Below, piece after piece: positions 57,066 through 64,000 of a stretch of DNA of 64,000 nt (the stretch's first letter is position 1; each line of letters starts with the position of its first letter). The notes under the pieces are model-generated. The model was not told where the DNA came from. It was given only the letters and a program-made list of their open reading frames with translations, and made no database searches. Made by a program: the position numbers and the translations under genes. The stretch comes from Dysidea avara (Eukaryota; Porifera; Demospongiae; Dictyoceratida; Dysideidae): contig NC_089272.1 of NCBI RefSeq assembly GCF_963678975.1, positions 19,667,399 to 19,731,398 on the forward strand, in the 5' to 3' direction.

Positions 57066-57195
57066 ACTTTGTGATAGCAAAACAAAATATTATTTAATGA
57101 TACACAAATACAGTGTAGTTACAAAAGCTGTAATTATTTGTTTAGACTATTATTCGTAAGTGTAGACGTGCATGACAATTTCTTCACTCACGTAC

Positions 57196-57324
57196 CATTG
57201 AAGTGTCTTTGTTAGTGATTGAAGGAAGTGGAGGTGATGTAAGGGGTGCAGGCACTACTGGTTTAGACTGAGGGGTAATAGGTGGTTGGAGCATCTTCCC
57301 TTCATTTACCAGCATGTTGGCATC
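57196..57324 (-). CDS. Pro-rich linker exon of the kinase-kelch gene
   Basis: 129 bp between GCCTGTAG and TTCAATG/GTACGT, phase 0-0, 43 residues (DANMLVNEGKMLQPPITPQS, then PVVPAPLTSPPLPS). It connects the kinase exon to the kelch exon in frame. Pro-rich, likely disordered, possible SH3 or WW target. Confidence 0.7.
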
Positions 57325-57839
57325 CTACAGGCATGATACACATCACATTTGGTAGTGTAGCAGTAATTTGCAAATAAAAAGTCAATATGTGACTGGCTGA
57401 GCAAAACCCAGTAATTTTTGCACATTCTACATTTTATTGCTTCTCTGTTGTTTAAGTAAAAAACGAATGGATAACCAAAGTTTCAGCCTTTTATGATTCA
57501 CAGTCTTGGAGCTATAGCTAGACAATTGAAATACGATTTGTACAGCAATACAGCAAATGCATGCACTTACAGTATCACAATTCATGATTAAAACAGTCAG
57601 TTCACCATGAACTGACAAATCCACCAAGGTATAGTGCTTTCATTATACTCCACTTTGTGAACAAAGAAGAAGGCCATTCCACAAAAAACATGACAGCGGT
57701 AAACTTTTATTTCTACCACATCATAAATAAGTTCCCATTATTAATGAGCCTTTTGTTGTACATACACGAAATAAAGAGTTTCTACTCTCCATGAATCAAA
57801 TGTTATATAATTTGCTCTATCAAAGACCATTTCATTAGT

Positions 57840-58500
57840 GGTTTCCTAGAAATCAGACATCTCCAATCATCCTCCTATATTTTCAAAATTAATGCTGTTT
57901 GCATCCCTGAAGTGTCCTCAGTTAAGGTCCTTGGATTTATAATTGACTCTTTTCTTACCTGGCAGAAACATATTGATAGGCACTATTATAAGTCATAGGA
58001 AGCAATGCTTGGGCCATTTTTATTTGGAAGTCAGGGAATTGCCACCCTTTATTAATCCTGGATTCGCCAAGTATTGGAATATGGCTCTATTCTCTATTCT
58101 GGAGCAGCATTGACTCACCTTAATCGTCTAGATCGGTTCCAAGCTCGTGTTGAGAACAAGCGTGGATTTACATTTCTGTCTTTGAGTATTTGTTGGAATG
58201 CTTCAATTTTAGGTCTTACTTGTTGCCTCCTGGCTGGAGAGGGCTGTGGCAATCTGCAATCATATTTTTCCTAAGTTTAAGTCTCAAATTAGATTATTAC
58301 ATGGTTTTGATCCAGCTGGTCACTTACGCTTTCAGAACCCATGTAACTTCCACACATTGGATCGTTTTAATCATAGCTGGCAGGCAGTACTTGATTAACC
58401 TATGGAAATCAATTCGATCAAGTATTTTATTGCAAGGCAATAGGAATGGATGAAGGACTGCTATACAAGAGTAACAAGACATACAAAGATTTATTGTGAC
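57840..58500 (+). pseudogene. Decayed LINE reverse transcriptase, C-terminal part
   Basis: Broken frames read VKVLGFIIDSFLTWQKHID, VLEYGSILYSGAALTHLNRL and LDRFQARVE, the region after the RT catalytic domain of CR1-like LINEs, then diverged tail sequence. Several stops. It lies in the intron between the kinase and linker exons. Confidence 0.75.
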
Positions 58501-58517
58501 TCTGCATTAACTGTATA

Positions 58518-58748
58518 TGTGACCGGATTTGTGAAAAAGGGTCTTCCACACACACATCCAATTCTATGAACTTGGAAGACCATAACTTAGTGTTCAAGTT
58601 ACTTATATGTCTAAATGCATTACGCTATGTTGGTACTCATTGCTGACCAAATTTCAAGTCATTAGCTTTTTCAAATCTAAAGTTATGGATTGTCAAAGTT
58701 GGTAAATTGGATGTGTGTAGAAGACCCCTTTTCGCAAATCCGGTCACA
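58518..58748. mobile_element. TGTGACCGG-ended MITE, complete copy
   Basis: Inverted ends TGTGACCGGATTTG, then AAAAGGGTCTTC and CACACATCCAATT on both sides, 231 bp, TATA on each flank. It is the reference copy for the fragment at 3341 and, by its ends, for the insert at 12025. Confidence 0.9.
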
Positions 58749-59940
58749 TATATGTATTGCATCATTGGAACAGTGAGCATTTTTAAAAAAAAGAAGCTAA
58801 TTTGAGCTTTGTTTCAAAGTATACCAAAACGATTACTGTAACATTTTTACATAGCATGTGTATTTTTACCTAGTGTACTTCAACACATTTATATAGCAAA
58901 ATATATACAATTTGCAAATACGACCAGTTTCCTCTTAGCCAGTCACATAATGTAGAGTTTCTATACACTATATTTCCTTGATTAGACACTTATGCTACTA
59001 TATTTTTAGCATGTGATAACCTGTGATGACTGTTGGAGATATGAGACTGTCAACTTCTAATGTTTACAGAATACAGCAATGACTGTAAATTATATTGATA
59101 CTGCAATACGGATCTTACAGTATTTCTCAGTACGGTTGTTACAATGTTTGCCTAAATGGTGCATGCTTTTCTTCCAGCAGCTCTTTTTATATAGTATGCT
59201 CTTCTAAGCTGTTTCATTTAAAAAGATTTTCTTTTCCAGCTTTCTATTACTACTTGTACTCAGATATACACTATACAACTATATAAACAAGTAGAAGGAT
59301 GTAGGGATCATAAAAATAAAGAGCAATGAAACAAGGGAAGTCACCTACACCTATACTATAGTGCACATTCAGTGATATACAGCCTGTCAATAGTATAGCT
59401 ATGACCAAAGCAGGGATTAAATGACCACTAGTATAGTAGGCAACCGTCCTGTTATTTCTATGATTCCTATAAAATTTCTAAATTTTCCTTACACTTGTTT
59501 GTTTACTTTTGTAACACTTATGCATGACCGAATGTGTACCCTGAATGACAAGTAAAGTAACTATTCTAACTGTGTTTTGATCATTGTACAGTATTACAAA
59601 CAAAGAACAATACGAAAATCCCCCTGCAATCAATTCACTCACATTGATGATTCTTTAGCTCATAATAGCTAGCACAGAAGCCATTTATAATTAAGGGAGG
59701 CAAGATTTTAAGGAAATATGGTATGTGAAAATAAACTCATAGATTGTACTAAAGCTAAACATGCTAAGGAGAAGGGTATTTTGAATGGCCAGCAGATTAT
59801 ATTTGGCATCATTTCAAATTTGTAACTCACTAGGTTTAGTTTTAGGGATACTAGCTTTGGTGTGACAGTTCAACTAAACATTCATGGTAATATCAGAACA
59901 TAATCATATCATAATATTATTATTCTATATCCTGACATAC
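58749..59940. other. Intron of the kinase-kelch gene; nothing further recognised
   Basis: AT-rich. A short piece at 59306-59345 (AATGAAACAAGGGAAGTCAC) is related to the palindromic MITE at 24757. Confidence 0.5.
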
Positions 59941-60610
59941 CTGTTGATACTGACCAGACACCTCAGCCCACCACACAATGGGGCTCATTCCATCACGGTC
60001 AGTCATCTGACTACAGGTGTCTTTTGCCTTCTTAATGTCAATGGAAACTTGCATTACTAAGGGACGTTCCACTGGGTTATCATTCAAACATGATGTCACT
60101 AATGATATTAATCCTCTAGCATTCCCAGTGAACATATTGATGTAGTTTTGACGTCTGATTACCTCTGATACTAATTCCCATCGGCCAGTAGCAGTGTTGA
60201 GCTGTTCTCGGTCAGTAGGCTCAGGCCACTGCTGAGTAATAGCATTAAGCATCACTCCTCCAAAGGAGAAGATATCCAGTGGAGGACCATAGAGTGGTCT
60301 TTTAGTAAGGGCCTCAGGAGGCATAAACCCTGGTGTTCCAGGAATTTTCGTCATTGTCATTTTGTTGTCAGTCTGCATCACCTTTGCAACACCTAGATCA
60401 GTTATCTTAGCTTCTAGACGGCTGCTTAACAATATGTTATTAGGAGTAAGGTCACGATGCACAATTGGTGGATTTCTGCTGTGGAGGTATCTTAATCCAA
60501 GACACACTTCATCTAGTATACAGAGCTTCACATTTAATGGTATCTGGGCATACTTCTCCACTAAACTCCTCAGGCTGTGTTGCATCTTCTCCATTACCAT
60601 AACAGGCAAC
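59941..60610 (-). CDS. Protein kinase C-lobe exon of the kinase-kelch gene
   Basis: 670 bp, acceptor CGAATACAG, donor CAACAG/GTATGT, phase 2 to 0. It codes for the C-lobe of a TKL/tyrosine-kinase-like domain: hinge region VMVMEKM, catalytic loop VHRDLTPNNILL, then ITDLGVAKV where DFG is expected, activation segment GTPGFMPPEAL, DIFSFGGVML, and NPVERPLVMQV. HRD, the following Asn and the metal-binding Asp are kept; DFG is DLG. The N-lobe (Gly-loop and VAIK) must lie in upstream exons that I could not find, possibly beyond 64000. It joins the linker and kelch exons. Confidence 0.85.
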
Positions 60611-60646
60611 CTGTATTCGTCGTTGGAGTGATAGTATACTCCTATA

Positions 60647-61169
60647 CAGTGTTGGGCAAGTTACTTTGTAAAAGTAACTAGTTACATATTACATATTACT
60701 TGCAACAGAACTATTTAGTTACAGTTACATATTACCCATAAAATAAAGTAACTGTAATAATATTACATATTATATTACTTTGTGTCCACAGCGTTAAGCT
60801 GTCACGTGTGAAACTACCACCTTATCACGTGACATGATTGCGTTGTTGGACAATGTGCAAATCTTGGTTATAAGTAAGAAGCTAGTGAATAAGCTTCATT
60901 CAGTAGGCCTCGTTACTTCGTTGTGGTTAGGCGTTACTCAGAGGATTACTAACGAGATTAGTAACTTCGTTACTTTTAATAATAATATTACGTCATATTA
61001 GACTCGTTACAGTAATTATATTACTTAGGTAACGCGTTACGTTTGTAAGTAAAGTATCTTGCATTATATTACCTGTTTTCATAGCGTATTTCGTTATATT
61101 ACTTTTTTACCACAAAAGTAATAATATTACGTAACGCGTTACATAAGTAGCGTGTTACTCCCAACACTG
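60647..61169. mobile_element. hAT-like MITE of the CAGTGTTGGG family, copy 2
   Basis: Ends CAGTGTTGGGCAAG and CCCAACACTG; 8-bp flanks CTCCTATA and CTCCTACA (one mismatch). The body is inverted relative to 19417-19922. It starts 37 bp upstream of the kinase exon acceptor. Confidence 0.88.
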
Positions 61170-61351
61170 CTCCTACACAATAGCATTAACTCAACGTTAT
61201 GCACCCACTGATGGGGTAGCTAACATGCACGTGTGTCGATCACTTTAATTGCATAATTATTAGAATTTGGAATTTTTCAAGAGTTTCAATAGTCGTAATA
61301 TGAAACCAGCAAACACTGAAGTTAACCAGGGCTCAGTACATCCTTCAATTA

Positions 61352-61482
61352 AGCTTCAAGAAAATGTACTTTGTTGTAAAAGAGCCCCTATTAGGCATGT
61401 GAAACAGTGATTTTACACTATCTTGTAAAGAAATCCGAGGGCCCTTACAAAACAAAGTACATATCCTTGAAGTTTATGTAAA
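61352..61482. repeat. Hairpin-forming inverted repeat
   Basis: CTTCAAGAAAATGTACTTTG and AAGAGCCC recur inverted at 61437-61482. About 45-bp imperfect arms. Confidence 0.65.
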
Positions 61483-63026
61483 GCTAAATATCCACTAAGC
61501 CCCAGTGAACACCATTGTTGGTTGGTTTGGTATTATGACTTGATTGAAACTCATGTGAAATCCCAAATACTAATTATGCAATTAAAGTAAGCACATGCAC
61601 ACATGTCCCACCTCCTCTGTTATGCACCTATAAATACAAAGCCCCACTCTTCCTGGGGATTTTCACAATAGATAGCACAAAAGACTCACCCTTCAGGCAA
61701 AATATTTCTACAATGTACCGTGTTAGATATATCCACCACCATGGGGAATTTCAGTGTATAGCATCCATGTTAAATCATAGGCTTGTGCAATCGCCATGGT
61801 CTGCCAAAACAGTGTGCTGCACATGATCTTAATTTTATTCAAAATTCCATGGAAATATGTATAAAACAAAATCTCTACCTGTGGGGCCAAATTCCAGCAA
61901 AAGATGCACAAATTCTAAAAGTAAATTTTCAACAATAAAAGAAAGACAAAAATACACATAGCGGTCACTTAAAGCCTGGCCTTACTAACTGCCAGGGAAA
62001 TATCACTGGCAGCCAGCTGTGGTTTGCCAGAAGAACGTGCACCTCTCAAGCACATGATCATGAATCACAAAAGGGGAAAATTTAAGCTGCAACGAAGCCA
62101 ACGAATGGTTAGATTGTAAGTTTGATGCAATTTATCTGATAACAAAGAAGCCAATCATTTGTAGAAGGTTGTGGCTTTTGGTCCCATGCCCCCAGCAACA
62201 GAAAAAACAAGAAGTGCAAAAGTACCATGCTCAACATTTGGACACGTTCATCATATCCTCTCTTCTTCTCATTCTTATGGTAACAACTAGACAAAGACTG
62301 ATTGAAGTGACTTTTATCCAGGGGATTTAATGCCCTCACATTAACAAATGCCCGCTCATGAGAAGTATTTCAAAATCCTTTGGCAGATACAATCTGGCAT
62401 GATCATTGGCATTGAAGTACAATCCCCACCTATGCCTGGAGGGGGGCTTCACATTGATAGGTGCATTACACACTGGTATACATACAGTACATACAGCCTG
62501 TAGGCCACCAGGTAAACTTGAGTACTTGTTTCTCATCCACAAAAAGTTGGCCTATGATTTCCATATGGGCAGGAAGTAATTTTTTTATTATTCATTATAC
62601 TCTGAATCAAGGTGTCTGTTACTACAAAGATTAGCCAAAGCCTTATAGTACATACGTTACCACTGTTTTTAAGGTGCAAGTGACATTTGCTGTGCTGTAG
62701 CTAAAACAAAAGCCAGCATTCTTAGCTAGGGTTTCCAATGTAAAAATTCTACATCTTCAAAATAATTTGGTAACTGCTGTTACATGTTGGACTAACTCTC
62801 ACTTGAATACAGCTGCAGTGCCGATAAATTCCATTGCCTTCTTGGGGGTAGAAATCGAATGAAATATGTGCAAAATCCGAGATTACAAGCTGTAACTCTC
62901 AGAAGCCTTTATCCTTTATCACAATACTGGAGTTCAACCTTCCTCTGTGAGTAAACCTTCACCTAAAAGCATTGGTAGTTTGATTGGTGAAGTAGGTTTA
63001 TTATTATATGTAATGGGCTGAGATGC
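61483..63026. other. No gene assigned
   Basis: Two overlapping minus-strand frames (62336-62542 and 62109-62339, overlapping at ATGTGA) have protein-like composition, but I recognise no family, and a frameshift lies between them. No kinase N-lobe motifs were seen. Confidence 0.4.
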
Positions 63027-63242
63027 CTAGGCAATGAATATTGCCAGGCTAGGCTGCAGGCCTTTGTGTGTGCCCATATCTTGATTTTTTCCATCAAGTT
63101 GCTCTTTGAATGTTGCTACTGTAGGTGCTGAAATGATAGTGTCAGGTAGAGGGTTCCAAAGATTGACAATCCTGTTTGAAAAAAAGTTTCCTATCGCTAC
63201 ATCATTTGAGCACGATTTTGGGTTCCAAAAATGGGTTTTCAT
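63027..63242 (-). pseudogene. 3'-terminal fragment of a LINE ORF2
   Basis: Codes FFSNRIVNLWNPLPDTIIS and then APTVATFKEQLD, the conserved C-terminal tail of CR1/RTE-like LINE ORF2 proteins (N-x-W-N-x-L-P). It is a 5'-truncated insertion; nothing upstream of this segment is recognisable. Confidence 0.75.
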
Positions 63243-64000
63243 TTACGGACACCAGACGAATGATAGCTACCCCAAACTTCCTCACACCACAGTAGTAATC
63301 ATCCATCGACAAAGAAGTCACATACATATGGTTAAGGTTGAACACCTCTAACCAACTGGGTGAGCACTATATAGGGAAAATTTTGCCGGAAATTGCACTT
63401 TGACTACACAACTTGTCCACTTAACTGCTTAAAAATAGATATCTTGGTGTAAAACAACTGTGTGATCCATAAAGTATAACTAATAGCAAGGTTGTCATCA
63501 CTGCAATTCAGTTACAAAAGCTCTTAGCTTATTCAATCAGGCTCATGTGACTAGGCTTGTGTGTGGTCAGTAATGGTACACTGTATTACTGGGCATGCAA
63601 TCTAAGGATAAGATCACAGTTGTCATAGCACTGCACTGTGCAGTACTACACACTGCTTGAAATGTCTTTGTTTACTAGAGTCGTATATCCCCAGTATATG
63701 GAACAGTTAGTTGTTTGGTATTTTAGTAGTTTTTCAGTAAACCTGCATTCACCGATGTTTTACTGAAAGTTTAAAACTTGGTAAAACAATTATGTTCCGT
63801 ATACTAAAAGTTACTGACACTTTACTATGGGTACAACTACAGTAAAGCAGCTTAACAAATCAGTAAACTAAGAACCTTCAAGCAGTGACTGCTTTTAAGT
63901 GAAGGTGTACTTACAGAGGAAGATTGAACTCCAGTATTGCACAAGGTTTCTGATAGTTACAGCTCATAATCTCAGATTTTTCAGATATTTCGATCGATTT
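63243..64000. other. No gene recognised
   Basis: AT-rich sequence up to the window edge; a repeated TTTTACTGAAA/TTTCAGTAAA pair lies near 63731-63770. Confidence 0.45.

Noticed and set aside
62109-62542. Overlapping minus-strand frames with Cys and Pro-rich composition
   Set aside because: A frameshift (ATGTGA overlap) separates them and I recognise no family.

Overview
The window looks like repeat-rich nuclear DNA from an animal, most likely a demosponge. That assignment is inference. It rests on short intron-split genes with GT-AG junctions, a CARD / STAND-like / CARD protein, a kinase joined to kelch repeats, and very dense small DNA transposons, foldbacks and CR1-type LINEs. I see no bacterial features, CRISPR array or rRNA.

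Genes, all on the minus strand. (1) About 37.7 to 20.4 kb: a ten-exon model whose splice phases all agree. It encodes about 1003 residues: a CARD-like domain, a STAND/COR-like core with a worn P-loop and a Cys/His cluster, a Ser/Thr-rich linker, and a second CARD. (2) 42.75-41.58 kb: a fucosyltransferase-like membrane protein whose start lies at the edge of a palindromic insert. (3) 45.95-44.18 kb: two phase 1-1 exons, one an Ig-like domain, with a mobile element in the intron between them. (4) 60.6-55.0 kb: the C-lobe of a protein kinase, a Pro-rich linker exon and a six-motif kelch exon ending the protein; the N-lobe is not visible here.

Mobile DNA dominates the rest. From 11.0 to 17.5 kb lies a stack of nested insertions: a palindromic foldback is cut by an 8-bp-TSD hAT-like MITE, that MITE by a nearly intact 4.8-kb CR1/Jockey-type LINE, and the LINE ORF1 by a 630-bp TGTGAC-ended MITE. 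A further MITE with a 5-bp TSD sits in the foldback centre. The intact foldback arm acts as the empty site for two of these insertions. ORF1 and ORF2 of the LINE are in one frame, separated by a single UGA followed by CUA, a known leaky-stop context.

A second theme is a composite, Helitron/HINE-like element of about 3.6 kb: a 5' foldback, a roughly 2.2-kb array of a 61-bp dimer repeat, and a conserved 3' module ending in a 7-bp-stem hairpin. Full copies lie at 2857-6500 and 32817-36425, and degraded minus-strand copies at 44614-45790 and 1-760. A neighbouring tandem duplication gives the empty site for the first copy. A 19-bp motif, TACTCTAATAGAGCAGTCA, recurs more than fifteen times across unrelated repeat contexts and is the least explained signal in the window.
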